Assembly (NCBI GenBank): GCA_029706075.1
Contig: JAINUG010000074.1
Coordinates: 516,001-580,000, forward strand
Reading direction: 5' to 3'
Length of the DNA: 64,000 nt
From: Aldrovandia affinis
Taxonomy: Eukaryota; Chordata; Actinopteri; Notacanthiformes; Halosauridae
The translations under genes were made by a program, and so were the position numbers. The first letter of the stretch is position 1; the number at the start of each line of letters is the position of its first letter. The notes below the pieces were generated by a model, which saw only the letters and a program-made list of their open reading frames with translations, was not told the origin of the DNA and searched no databases. This document shows positions 11,784 through 38,271 of this stretch, one piece after another.

Positions 11784-13329
11784 CATAGGCTCAGTTTTTA
11801 TTCACACCCTTGATAAAGATCAACAAAAGAGATAGTTTAAAATAAACTATATAGGTAATGAGGTATATTTTACTCTAAAAAAATTCAGAAAATTATATTT
11901 TTTAATAATAATGCATTGGCACAAATATTCACACCTCTGTTATCAGTACTTTGTGGTTCCTCCCTTGGGCATTATAACAGCAAGTAGTCACCTTCTGTAG
12001 TGTTGTACGAGGTTATGGAACTTCTTGGGGGGGATCCTCAACCATTCCTCTATGCAGATTTGTTCTGGTTCCTTCAGATTGTTGGGTTGATGTTTGTGGA
12101 CTGCTTTTTTGAGTTCAAACCACAAATGTTCAATTGGATTCAGGTCTGGAGACTGTGCTGGGAATGTCAGGACATTGATGTTGTGCTCTGTGAACCATTT
12201 CTTAGTTTCTTTGGACGTATGTTTGGGATCGTTGTCTTGTTGGAAGGTCCATCTGCGGCCAAGGTGTAGCTTCCTGGCAGAGGGAACAAGGTATTTCGAC
12301 CAAATTTTTTGGTATATGCTGGAGTTCATGGTTCCATCTATTTTAATCAGGGCCCCAGGGCCTGTGGATGCAAAACAACCCCAAAGCATTAAAGATTCAC
12401 CACCATGTTTCACTGTAGGAATGAGGTGCTTTTTCAACATTACTTGCATTCTTTGGACGCCAAACAATGCTGATGTGCATGTCCAAAAAGCTCGATTTTT
12501 GTTTCATCTGACCAGAAGACATGGTTCCAATTGTAGTTCAGATGTAGTTTGGCGAATTCAAGATGCCTTTTTCAGTTAATTGTCTTCAAAAGAGGATTTC
12601 TTCTTGCAAATCTGCCATAAAGGCCATATTCATGTATTCGTCGTCGAATGGTAGCTTTAGACACCTTGTAACCCCAAGATGCTAGGTTGTTTTGGAGATC
12701 TTGAACTATGCCCCTTGGACTTATTTTTGCCTCTTGAACCATCCGTCTCACTACACGTAGGGGCAAGATAGACTTGCGTCCTCCACCTGGTAGGCTAGCC
12801 ACTGTTCCAGTGGCCTTAAACTTCCAAATAATTGACACAAAAGTGGAAAGCGATATCTTTTAACTTTTTCGGTTTTTGTAGCCATCTACTGATCTGTAGA
12901 GGTCAATAACCTTTTGTCTGATGCTTTCAGGGAGTTATTTGCCTTTCACCATGGTGATGGCTGACCATAATATTTCAAACATGTGTTCCCTCCTTTTTAT
13001 ACCCTAGGGAAACAGGAAACCATTGTAGGCCGCTGTATAGTTCCATAACCTTCCAATGAACTTCAAATAAGTTGTATATTTATGAAGATTTGTTTTTGTT
13101 GGATTAAATTGAACAGAATAGTTAGGGGTATGAATAATTGTGATCCAGATGTTTTCAGGGAAAAATATTAATAAAACAAAATATGTTTTTCTGAACAACT
13201 GTATTAGTAATGTTTGGAATTTTGTGATTTTTTTTAGCATAAAACATACCTCATTACCTATATAGTTTATTTTATACAATCTCTTTTGTTCATCTTTATC
13301 AAGGGTGTGAATAAAAGTGGAGCCTACTG
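11784..13329 (-). mobile_element. Tc1/mariner element, family A copy 1, with broken transposase
   Basis: Terminal inverted repeats begin CATAGGCTCAG... and end ...AGCCTACTG, with inner match TTTTATTCACACCCTTGATAAA, flanked by TA (11782-11783, 13330-13331). The minus strand carries a degraded Tc1 transposase. An N-terminal piece (12838-12572) has a helix-turn-helix and GGGRKS GRPR-like box. A C-terminal piece (12467-11988) has FQQDNDPKHTS and NPIEHLW, the second and third acidic residues of the DDE triad. The two pieces are in different frames with stops between, so the copy is dead. The same family recurs at 48375-50145. Confidence 0.9.
11988..12838 (-). pseudogene. Tc1-like transposase pseudogene (family A copy 1)
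   Basis: Two fragments of one Tc1 DDE transposase, 12838-12572 and 12467-11988. They are separated by a frame change and stops, and the start region upstream of 12838 also carries a stop. Conserved pieces are VKHGGESLMLWGCF, QQDNDPKHTS (Asp) and PDLNPIEHLW (Glu). The function would have been cut-and-paste transposition at TA; not functional here. Confidence 0.88.
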
Positions 13330-13475
13330 TATATGCAGCAGTGCAAACAATAGATTTTTGTACAATAATTGAATCTGTCCTTCAAATATTTCAGGTAGGT
13401 ACCGGAAAACCTTTGATATTAAGTATCTATCTTTACAAGTCGTCCTAAATTAATGTGTTTATCAATTCACAATTG

Positions 13476-13513
13476 GATTATTATTATTATTATTAATGAT
13501 AATAATAATAATT
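13476..13513 (+). repeat. (ATT)n / (AAT)n short repeat
   Basis: Trinucleotide ATT run followed directly by an AAT run, making a small AT-rich palindromic tract in gene-free DNA. The surrounding 13330-14068 is AT-rich and shows no gene. Confidence 0.6.
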
Positions 13514-14068
13514 AGGGAAATATAAACAATGAATCTGGGTAGTATTTAGGTAACTGTATGCTAAAATTAGTTTTGTATTAGTCTAATTAGTGTATTAGAA
13601 TTCGTTTTGTAATATATTACAACTACACTATAAATATTTACATTTTTGTATAATTTATACACAAATAGTTTTTTTTTAACTTACTTTCTGGAATGTGTAT
13701 TAAAATAGTTTTGAAAGAGAGTTACTTTCTATTAAGTATTACAATATTTTCAACTGCATACAAATGGTATTTAGTCATTTTTTTATAATAGTTACTTCCT
13801 AACATAGGCATTTAATTAAATCTGTCAATCCGTCAAATATATATTCAATTTATAATGAACATGTTTTTTGGATGTTGTTTTTTTAAAGCAGTTAACTGTC
13901 ATTGATCAGTGCCTAGTGGTTTTACTTTTGACAAATGTACATTTGAATACATCCTTTTGGCATTTTGCACCCTTTTAACATTATATAACACATTCAGGAT
14001 TAAGTGGTTCCCCCATTCATTGTTATAGTCTCATGCCACTTGACATAAACGTAACCAGAATCAACATA

Positions 14069-15272
14069 CAGTCAGGTCCAGAATTATTGGCAGCCTTGAT
14101 GAAAATGAGCAACAAAGAAAAAGGCTGTGTAAAATAAACAAGGAGTAATATTTTATGCTCAAACGTACAGAAAAACGATATACTTTTATTGTAATAGAAT
14201 AATTGTATTTTTTCTTCTCTTTTTAAATTGAGTAATGCAGTTTTTTTTCTCAAAAAGGTAGGTAACAAAATTATCGGCACCCCTAAAGGCTTCTTGCCAG
14301 AAAAAGGATGCCAAGTCCATGTTGTTCCCCCACACAGTGAGGAAGATGGTGAGGGAGGTAAAGGATAAACCCAAGAACCGTAGTTCAAGAACTGCAGACT
14401 TTAGTTGCGTCTTGGGGTCACAAAGTCTCAAAATCAACCATTAGATGCCACCTCCAGTACCATGTATACGTATACCAACAGGCTCTTTGGAAGGATTGCA
14501 TGAAGAAAGCCCTTACTGAGGGCAACCAACAAATTCAAGCATCTGGAGTTAGTCAAGCATCATTGGAACTATGACTGGAACTGGGTGCTATGGTCAGATG
14601 AGACCAAAATGTTACTTTTTGGCCATGTACACCGCTTGGCATCAAAAGAGGGATGCATACAAGGAAAAGCACCTACCACATACCTACCATCAAATATGGT
14701 GGTGGATCATTGATTCTTTGGGTCTGTGTTGCTGCCAGTGGTCCAGGGGCTCTTGATAAGATTAATGGCATAATGAATCCCACCAAATACCAGGACATTT
14801 TAGCCAAAAATGTTGTTGCCTCTGCGAATAAGCTGAAACTTATTCAGTTAGACATTAGACAATGGTCCCAAATATACCTCAAAATCAATGCAGAACTGGT
14901 TATGAAAAAAAAAAAATAGTAGTCCATTACCGCAAACCTAAGGATAGCATGGATCTTGAAAGGTTCTGCATGGAGGAATGGTCCAAGGTCCGTTCAAATG
15001 TGTTCTCCAACCTTATTGAACATTATAGGAATTGGCTCAGTGCTGTTATCCTTGCCAGGGAAGGCTGCACTAAGTAGTAAAAACCAGGGAGGCTTTTTTT
15101 TGGAAAGGAATTTGAAAGTGTTATTTTGGTTGATTCCATTGAATCATTCATAAAGTAAAATATTTTCCACATGTTGGAAAATTACAATATATCAGTAATG
15201 GTATTATTTGTTTTCTACAGTCCTTTTTTGGCTCATTTTCATCAAGGGTGCAAATAATTCTGAACCTGACTG
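14069..15272 (+). mobile_element. Tc1/mariner element with CAGTCAGGTCCAGAATT termini, degraded
   Basis: Inverted termini CAGTCAGGTCCAGAATTATT and AATTCTGAACCTGACTG, with flanking TA at 14067 and 15273. On the plus strand a decayed Tc1 transposase is visible near 14690-15060: YGGGSLILW, ASGPGALDKINGIMN and, in a second frame, the C-terminal EEWSKV...NVFSNLIEHYRNW. The segment with the catalytic QQDNDPKHTS is disrupted. The element is internally shortened and multiply frameshifted. Confidence 0.85.
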
Positions 15273-15278
15273 TACATA

Positions 15279-15676
15279 CACTTGGGGTAGACAAAAATAT
15301 GGAAACACTAAATGAAAAAGGACTCGTATTTTGAAGTAATGAAATCACAATTAAAAACGAGTCTACACGTTTCATATTAATGTCAATAGTAATTACCAAT
15401 ATGTTTCGGCTATAAAATACGTTTAAAATTCAACACTTTAATATTTTATATAAATATATTAAATTATATTTCTAAAGCAACATGAGAGATCTAACAGATT
15501 TTGAAAGAGGTCAAATAGTTGCCCGAATTGCAGGTACGTCAGTCACAGAAACGGTAAAATTATTGAATGTGTCAAGGGGAAAAGTGTCGAGAATTATGAC
15601 GGCATGAGGCCAACTCCTTATTAATGAATACATATTCATATATTGTTTCATGTTTCAATTATTTTGTCTACCCCTG
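15279..15676 (+). mobile_element. Internally deleted Tc1/mariner MITE keeping a transposase N-terminus
   Basis: Starts two bases after the TA that follows the previous element. Termini CACTTGGGGTAGACAAAA (degraded) and TTTTGTCTACCCCTG form an inverted repeat, flanked by TA. At 15481-15607 an ORF starting MRDLTDFERGQIVARIAG resembles the N-terminal helix-turn-helix of Tc1-type transposases and stops after about 41 codons; the catalytic domain is deleted. Confidence 0.7.
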
Positions 15677-17480
15677 TATATAAATAATTAATATTTATTT
15701 TGTGTAATTCCTGGCTAGACAATAATCACTAGAATACATAAATCAGTAGCGTGTATACGTGTGCGTGTGTTCATATTTAGGTTGTAAATGTTGGCCAGTT
15801 AAAGAGCAGGTTTACCATAGAACCAAGCATGGAACAGCCAAACATCAACAGTAAATGATAGTAAAATAGAAACGGATGTTGTGTGTAACGATATTAGGCG
15901 CGAGTATTAATGCTTAATGGTCAGTGTGATTACATTTCTAGCTTCCTCTAATCTTTCCTTATTTTAACAACACTTAAAATGGGTTGAATTAAACACAAAT
16001 ATTTGTCGGAGTTAAAATAAATAAATAAATAAATAAGCCTTTAGGGGAATCGCGGATCAGGAAGGATAAACACTTGTCGATTGAGAATAGGTTACAGTAA
16101 TCTACTAGCTATATTACTCGGCAACAGCCACTGAAATTGTGACGTGTTAATAGCGTCTCTTCTAGCGCGCTAGCCAAGGTCCTGGAGACAGTATATTGGG
16201 TTTCTATTCGCTACCCTTGCGTGCATCCCTCTTGCGCTGTTGCTAGGCTATAACCATGCGCTTCTGCACCACACATTGAGTAAAAATCTCCCCACTACTT
16301 GCTTTCGGGGGTGCTTGGAAAACAGAAGAAAAAAAACAGTTATCATCCAATCCGCATAATTCTCAGTTCAATATTTTAAATTAGGCTATTGTCCGTGTTC
16401 TTATTAGCTTTCCACCTAAATTGGCTTTTAATGGTAACTTTGTAGACATGTATTTTGGTTGTATTTCTTGTAACCAGCATTTAGCTTGTGTATGCCCATC
16501 AATACCTTCAGTTTTAGGCATGCACCGTACAACTGTTAGACAATTTGTTATTTGTTACAATGTCACAATCATATTCCTTATGAATACAGTTTACGGTGCA
16601 TTGCGGCTTTCACAGATACATTGGACTAACAAACCTAAGGTAGTCCACTTAGTTAACTAGCTATATTGGGACTTAGCTTCTCTTCGTGCTTTTTTATCCC
16701 TGGGCGTTGTTTCATTGTAAAACTAGGGTTTTCGAAACAGTTGACCTTTATTTTATTTGGGTAAAGGCAGAATAAAGGGCCGGTTTATCGCCCACCGACA
16801 CCCAAGGTGTGGGGGGACAAGTTTATTCGTGTTTAGCATGAATATAGTAAGGCTTGGTATGAAATGAAGTCGCATGACTTTGAAGAGTTAACCGGACATT
16901 TGCAGCACTTTCTTCTTGAACATGAATACTTCCAACAGGCGGTCTCTGCCGAATAGGCGATCAAATCAGCGCAGACAGAAACTGCTCGCTGTACACACAG
17001 GATGTGACTCTAAACAGGGATATAGCTCAAACAATTCCTCAGTTTCGCATTGGCATGCATGGAAAGGTTACTATGCGTCGCCGGTGAACCTCTTCAGCAA
17101 AGCCGAAATAAAATGTGCACGGTTTGGGTATGCTGCCCGACAGGGCAAATGGATAATGCTTATCTAGTCAATTTTTATATTTTAACCATTTAGATCGGTA
17201 ATATATGATTCATCACTCAAGTGCAACAAAACCCCTGTTTTATATCCAAATAAGTCGCGTGTGTACAGGTTAACCTGTCCTAACCATGACTCTTTTCTGA
17301 GTTTGTCAAATGAAACACATATGCACATACGGAATTATATAATAATGCGAGGTATACTGCAAACGCAAGCGAAAAGGATTGTAAAGTTTCGAATATCCTT
17401 GCATAGTTTTATTTTGTTTGAACGAATGACTGTTAAATAAAACATGTTCTGATTCCGCTAGTCTTATCTCCGGCTGGAAA
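15677..17480. other. Gene-free interval upstream of the DDIT3 promoter
   Basis: AT-rich sequence without a supportable coding exon, RNA gene or recognisable repeat, apart from a short (AAAT)n tract at 16015-16035. Confidence 0.5.
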
Positions 17481-17493
17481 CCGGTTGCCAACG

Positions 17494-17502
17494 ATTGCAT
17501 CA
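17494..17502 (+). promoter_or_regulatory. Amino-acid response element (C/EBP-ATF site) of DDIT3
   Basis: ATTGCATCA is identical to the core of the mammalian CHOP amino-acid response element bound by ATF4/ATF2 and C/EBP proteins. It sits about 290 bases upstream of the TATA box, close to the roughly -300 position reported for the human site. The match and spacing are seen; ATF4 binding here is inferred. Confidence 0.75.
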
Positions 17503-17553
17503 TTCCTTTCATGTGACTCCCATACGCCCCAAATTCGTCCTGGCCGTCTTATG

Positions 17554-17562
17554 ACTGCATCA
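17554..17562 (+). promoter_or_regulatory. Second AARE-like site (one mismatch)
   Basis: ACTGCATCA differs by one base from the AARE core 60 bases upstream. A paired arrangement could give stronger or cooperative response; inference only. Confidence 0.45.
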
Positions 17563-17721
17563 CATCTTTCGTAACACCCAAACTACCCATATAGAGACAA
17601 CTAGCAATGCAACATAGACCCGCCCTATTCCTTGCCATAGAGCCACACATTGGATGTCACCAAGCAGAAGAATTGTACGCTGCGCCGTGGATTGGTCTCA
17701 GCAGATGGTCATCTTGAGTTA

Positions 17722-17728
17722 TGACTCA
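17722..17728 (+). promoter_or_regulatory. AP-1 consensus in the DDIT3 promoter
   Basis: TGACTCA is the exact AP-1 heptamer, about 65 bases upstream of the TATA box. Mammalian CHOP promoters also have a functional AP-1 site; equivalence here is inferred. Confidence 0.45.
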
Positions 17729-17786
17729 TAGTCTGGGTTAGGTTGTGAACCTCCCCCTCCCACCCTCAGTGTTAGGTTGACTTTAC

Positions 17787-17797
17787 TATATATAAAG
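17787..17797 (+). promoter_or_regulatory. TATA box of DDIT3
   Basis: TATATATAAAG lies 49 bases upstream of the first uORF ATG, predicting a transcription start near 17815-17820 and a very short 5' leader before the uORF. Confidence 0.7.
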
Positions 17798-17845
17798 ATC
17801 ACCGGGAGTTTCCAAAAATTCACATTCAGTGACTTATACTGAACA

Positions 17846-19816
17846 ATGGTTAACATGAGCTATCATCAATCTCAACAAAAATATATTCATACTCCAACCC
17901 CTAGACAAACGAGAAAGCGAAATAATAAAAGAAAAAGGGTAAGTAATTACATTATAGTTAATGTAGTAGGATGGGCAGTATTTTAATTGTCATTTGGTCA
18001 TGCTTTTTTAAAGACTGCCATTAACTAGCTAGTTAGCTCATCTGTTTACCTAATCATTGTGAGTCTACATGAAGTTTTATGGTTGGGTAGCCAGCTAACT
18101 ACCCTGGCTTTGGGTATCGCAGAGACATCAAGCTATATAACGTTAACGAACTAGCAGAGGATTGCGAGACATAGGGACGCGTATGTTTTGGCAAAATTCC
18201 CAAGTCTGTTTTGGGAGTACAGTTGCTGTTCTCATGTTAAACATGACATGTCTTTATATAGACACTTCCTGAGAATGTCTCCCGAAGGAGATGTCTGATT
18301 TACTAGCTAGTTAGCTACTTTTTAAATTTGATCGAGAGAAATTCCTGATAATTAGCAGAGCTTTAGCCAAGTTGCACGTTTGGAGTTTGACAGCCATTGA
18401 CGTCTAACGTTAGATGCATACATCTAGTTAGCTTGCTATAATAACAAACGCATGCGAGCTGGTTAGCCATTCGTTTATATGCATTAAAGTTGTTACATAT
18501 CAGATTGTTATGTTATATTTAGCTAGCTAGGCTACTTAAGTTTCGTTAAGGCTTGCCTTATTGTGTTCGTCATATTTGGTAAATGAACAGCTAGCTAGCA
18601 GTTATCTTCACTGTAAACCAAAATAATAGGAAATAGCTTGCCAACACCAGAACAAAGAAAAGCCTATCTAGGTTTGTCTCATATTCTTAGCAAAATGTTA
18701 TGTATTATCTTGCCAGGTAGCCCATACCAATGCTTCACTCAGTGATAATCAACTAGTTAGCGCAAATATATTTTCGCCTTTTGTTTCGTGTATTCCGTCT
18801 GATTCCATGACGTAACGCAAGCCAAACGACTGGAGTGGATTGGACGATTGTCATAAAAAATAAACAGTTTAGACAATTTCCCCCAACCAATTTTATTTGG
18901 TTTCTAACGTCACTTGTAAATAAATACGAAACGAACAAGCGACGGGGTTTGAAGTTACAATACAAGCCAAATGCTCATTAACGTTCAGACCTTAGAGTAG
19001 TAATTTGTAAGTAGCTGGCTAATAACGACAAGGAAACAAAACGAAACGATGCTCTTATTATAAAAATTATTTTAAATAATTACTTGTACAAATAGTTATA
19101 TATATATATATATATACATATATGTATTGCTGTTATATATTACGGCATTGTGTACTAACGTAATAATGTCAATCAACACATATCGTCGTTTTCGTCTTTT
19201 TCACGTGGGAATTTTTGGGGGGGTATCAACGAGAATACCACTTATATTTAAGCATAAAACATTTGCGTACGTTTTAGTTAAGAATTGTACTACCAGCTAG
19301 CGAGCGAGCTTCTTTACCGGACATGCCTTCGTTACCTGCACCTGCCGTCGCGTGATTTGGCGAGGGCTAGAGCTGCGACGGGAATCCCAGACTTGCGCAG
19401 GGGGCGCTCTCGGGCACTTTCATCTTTGTTTACATGAAAACCAATGACCTAAATTTCCCTGCCCCACACCAAAGCAAACACTACATGTATCAATATTTCT
19501 ACAAGCACGCGTTTTGTCGTTAAAATGGCAGTTTGTCCGTCTGTTTTTTTGTTTTATTTTTACATTGAGAATAAACGTCCATGCAGACTAGTGAGTGATA
19601 CTTTAACATCCGACGAATTTAAATGTGGGCTAGTCCTGACATGTTAGTTTAATAGGATTACGGTGTTGTTTTGAAAAGGTTAGGATGTTGGTGTACTTCG
19701 TTGATATTTGATCGGGCAGTTCTCTTACACACTGTGATTTCTGATGCATGTTATTATTTTCTATTTTCTAGATTTATTGGAACAAACTATCACCTACAAC
19801 ACACCGCCAGACTTGA
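17846..19816 (+). CDS. DDIT3 upstream ORF (regulatory peptide), spliced
   Basis: A 45-codon uORF that ends before the CHOP start codon. Exon 1 part is 17846-17938 (31 codons to the donor AGG|GTAAGT); exon 2 part is 19772-19813 with TGA at 19814-19816. It opens with two in-frame AUGs three codons apart (M-V-N-M-S). The mammalian CHOP uORF also opens M-L-K-M-S and is followed by a basic stretch; here the basic stretch is RKRNNKRKR. In mammals this uORF blocks CHOP translation until eIF2-alpha is phosphorylated. The reading frame across the splice is seen; the regulatory role is inferred from the family. Confidence 0.78.
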
Positions 19817-20347
19817 TTAACAGGTGATTTAAGAAGGTGAATGTCCTTTAAATGCTGAGATACTGATCAATGTTCTTGTGTCAATGTACTATGATACAAA
19901 ATATAATTGTTTACTTCATTAATTAAAAATGTTTTAATTGCTAATGAAAATAATTCAGCCTATGAAACAATGACGTCGTCATTTTGTTCGGAATCATTTT
20001 CAATGAATGCAGTACATGAGTATATCCACTGGGAGCCATCATTTTCCAATCTCACATGAGAAAGGAAAGAACAAAGAAGTTTACATTTACATTACAATTT
20101 CCATTTGGACTTCAGTATTCAAAAGTATTCAATGAATCTGATTTATGAAGCATATTTTTTGTGATTTCTATTTCTTAATCATTTTTAAAATGATGACTTT
20201 TAGTGGGAACATAATTGCATTTGGGACATTTGCACATGTGAGTTGTGAATTCTCTTATAAGTGTTCCCCAAATCACCTTTATTGCATCTCCAGGTCCAGT
20301 GTGTACCTGTGTGGAAGCATATCTGTGCGTTGCGATTGTGTGGTGAG

Positions 20348-21401
20348 ATGACTGCGGAGTGGCTGCATCTGCCCCCCCCGTACCCCCCCGGCGTGGGGCC
20401 ACTGTGTGGTGCGGAGCTGGAGGCGTGGTACGAGGACCTGCAGGATATCCTGGGCTCTGATGGGGGTGGGGCCAAGTCTGCCCGTGCCCCACCTTGCCTT
20501 GAGGTTTGTGAGGAAGGCTCATTTTTCACAGCAATTTCCTACATTTTAAAATCGACGCAATTTATTTGACTTTCGAAGAACATTTCATTTCTATAGCGCT
20601 TTTCACAAAACTCTTGCTCACCCTCTTTTCCCTCTTGTTCTCCAGAAAGAGCCAGAGTTTCTGGATGTTCTTGAAAGCTGCTCCCTCACTTGGCTGACCG
20701 ACGGGCAGGTCTGGGGGGGTGAGGGGGTTCAGAGAGTGGTGGAGGAGGGGCCCCCTCAGAACCCCAGCCAAGGCCCCGCCTCTGGCCTGAGTGCTCCCGC
20801 CAGAGAAGAGCGAGAGGTGGGAGGAGGAGGAGGAGGAGGAGGAGGAGGAGGAGGAGGAGTAGGAGGGGGAACGGGCGGGGACCTGCTGCCTCCAGAGTTC
20901 TTCGAGCTGCTGAGTGAAGGAGGGGTGGGGCTGATGGAGGGAGGAGGGGTGGAGACGAGCGGTCGGTACCCTCCCAACCAGCGCCCCCCTTCCCCGGCGC
21001 CCAGTGAAGAGGAACTACCTTCCGTCCCCGACTCCTCCTCCTCCTCCCCCTCCTCCCCCTCCCCCTGCTCGTCCTCCTCCGCCTCCCAGTCTCCTACCCT
21101 ACACTGCTCTCCTCCCAGCTCCCCCCTCTCCCCGCCCCCCATCGTTCCGTACCGGCTGGGCAAGCGCAAGAGGGCCGACGAGAAGGGCGGCGGCCTCTGC
21201 GCCGCCCCCGCCTCCGCCCCCCTGTCCGCGCCCTCCTCCACCAAGAAGAGCAGGAAAGAGAGGGAGCAGGAGAACGAGAGGAAGGTGCAGGAGCTGACGG
21301 ATCAGAACGAGCGGCTGAAGGCGGAGATCGAGAGGCTGGGCGAGGAGGTGCAGAGGACACGGCGAGCCCTCATCGAGAGGCTGGTCAACACCCGGAAGTG
21401 A
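20348..21401 (+). CDS. ddit3: DNA damage-inducible transcript 3 (CHOP/GADD153), C/EBP-family bZIP factor
   Basis: Stress-induced bZIP factor that heterodimerises with C/EBPs and ATF4 and promotes apoptosis in the unfolded-protein response. Coding exons are 20348-20503 and 20646-21401, joined in phase 0 (GAG|GTTTGT donor, TTCTCCAG acceptor), giving 303 residues against about 169 in human. The N-terminus has the family signature [13 protein letters not shown] at residues 23-35, then SLTWLTDGQ. The middle is an expanded, low-complexity linker (12+ Gly, acidic and Ser-rich runs). The C-terminus (252-303) has [15 protein letters not shown] and the leucine zipper ending ALIERLVN, very close to human CHOP. 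Non-coding exons upstream (from about 17815, and 19772-19823) carry the uORF. Faces MARS1 tail to tail. Confidence 0.96.
20822..20868 (+). repeat. (GGA)n repeat in the DDIT3 coding sequence
   Basis: GGA repeat encoding an uninterrupted glycine run of more than ten residues in the CHOP linker; contributes to its unusual length. Confidence 0.85.
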
Positions 21402-22303
21402 GGGGGTTGGGGGGTTCATTATCTGAAAACAGAGGGGGGGGTAAAGCTGGAAGCCACAGATATGTAGAGGTGTGAAAAGACAAGAATAAAAGGTGGGAAG
21501 AAGAGAAAGGCCATGTCAGTTGGGACTGAATGAGATGAGGGAAGAAAGGGCAGAGGGCAAAGGAAAGGAAAGGAAAGGAAACGGCAAGGCGAAAGTAGAC
21601 GAGTAAACACCAAGTGTTGCAAGTGCAGAGAGCAGAGTGGAACGGCGAGAGTGGAGCCGTAAGCCGAGCGATGTATTTTGGCACAAACTCGAATGGGAAA
21701 AGGGTTGACCTTGGGAGTCAGCGGAAGAGAGAGCTACAGAAGCGATACTGCAGCAGGTGCATCGTGATGGGTTTGTTTGGCAGTAACGAGATTGAGGTCC
21801 TCGGTGTTTCCACTGAGCCGATGAGGTGTGTCTTTCGGTTAGCGGCAGAATGCATAATTTACGTTTGGGCTCTCGGAAGGGAAGGAAAGGCAAGCGGGTG
21901 TAAAATGACAAACGGGTTGGGTTTTCACAGGAGCAGGAGGGGAGGCATGCGGTTATCTGTGGCGTTCAATCCGTCCCTCCCCGAATACGTCTAGCATCAG
22001 CATTCTAGTTCAATTTAAGGGCTTTCGACATCAACATTATTTTCAAGAACCAGAACTCACCCCTCCGGAGGGCAGCAGTTTGATGGGAGAGATCTGGAAC
22101 TGTTTTGTGAGGATGAACGGGCAGTGTTTGTGCTGGCTCAGTGCGGTCTGTGTGAATGGGATACTGGAAAGTGAGCTGAATGGAAGGCCTGCGGATGCCG
22201 TGGTCACTCAGGCTGTGCATTTGTATGCAAAGAATTTGACAGATTTTGGCCGGGCGCTTGTGTAGGTTGTGTTTTCACTGACACTCTTTTTCCATGCTGT
22301 GGA

Positions 22304-22547
22304 ATTAAAGTGGCAAACATTACAATTTACCGCCCTGCTCCGTACCTATTTTTGTACCACTTTGTAACATATGCAACATACTACATGTATTTTGTTTCTC
22401 AATTTTTAAATACGTAGTTCTTAATGCAAGTACCTGCATGCTTATGTACTGTAATCACTTCTTTTTTTTTCTTAAAGAATATTACTCATTAAGAAATGTT
22501 TTGGACTGTATTTACTATTGTACTGTATCGTTGATTTTACTATTAAA
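22304..22547 (+). terminator. DDIT3 poly(A) signals
   Basis: ATTAAA occurs at 22304-22309 and 22542-22547, with a further AATAAA at 22631-22636. The predicted 3'UTR is about 0.9-1.2 kb. The distal sites approach the MARS1 poly(A) signal on the other strand. Confidence 0.55.
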
Positions 22548-22659
22548 GTTTGAGTTAAATCCCACATTTGAATTTGAATTCCTTTCACAACCATACATTC
22601 GTTTCGCACCAACACGTCGCTGAACAGAGAAATAAACGCTAAACAACAAATGCAAATGT

Positions 22660-22665
22660 TTTATT
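22660..22665 (-). terminator. MARS1 poly(A) signal
   Basis: TTTATT on the plus strand is AATAAA on the MARS1 strand, 304 bases after the stop codon. It is about 115 bases from the distal DDIT3 ATTAAA, so the two transcripts converge and may overlap. Confidence 0.6.
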
Positions 22666-22968
22666 GGCTTTGGAAAAGGTGTTCATCAAAAATCAGACAA
22701 ACGCTGGATGCAAACTATCGTCGTTTTAGAAGTGACCAAACAAAAACCATTCGTTTCATTACTTGACGTCTCAAGACGGGGTTGAACAATAAAACAGCCC
22801 GCCGTGTCGCCGAACACAACTCACACCGACATGTACACCGTTAAGCGTTCGTAACGAACCCCATTAAAAGCAGTTAAAAATGCCAGAGCCTAACGGTGCC
22901 CCTCCGTACCACATCGCTCACTCCGCCCGTGCTCCGGTACGACCCTTCCTCTCCTCCGTGTCGCTCCC

Positions 22969-38142
<15,174 letters not shown>

Positions 38143-38271
38143 TTCGGCGCTGGTGTCAAACTTTATACTAAGTTACTTTTTGACTAATTTTAAGCTAATA
38201 CGCAATACGGTCAGCTAACTAACAAACATACGGCAACTACCCGAGCCGGTAACCCAACCAGTGATGAGCGC

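Noticed and set aside
17686..17695. CGTGGATTGG as an ER stress response element in the DDIT3 promoter
   Set aside because: ERSE needs CCAAT and CCACG separated by nine bases (or the ERSE-II spacing). Here the halves are adjacent in the wrong arrangement.
19392..19407. GCGCAGGGGGCGCTC as a CTCF site in DDIT3 intron 1
   Set aside because: The 3' half fits, but the 5' half (CCAC) does not. Weaker than the site at 63165.
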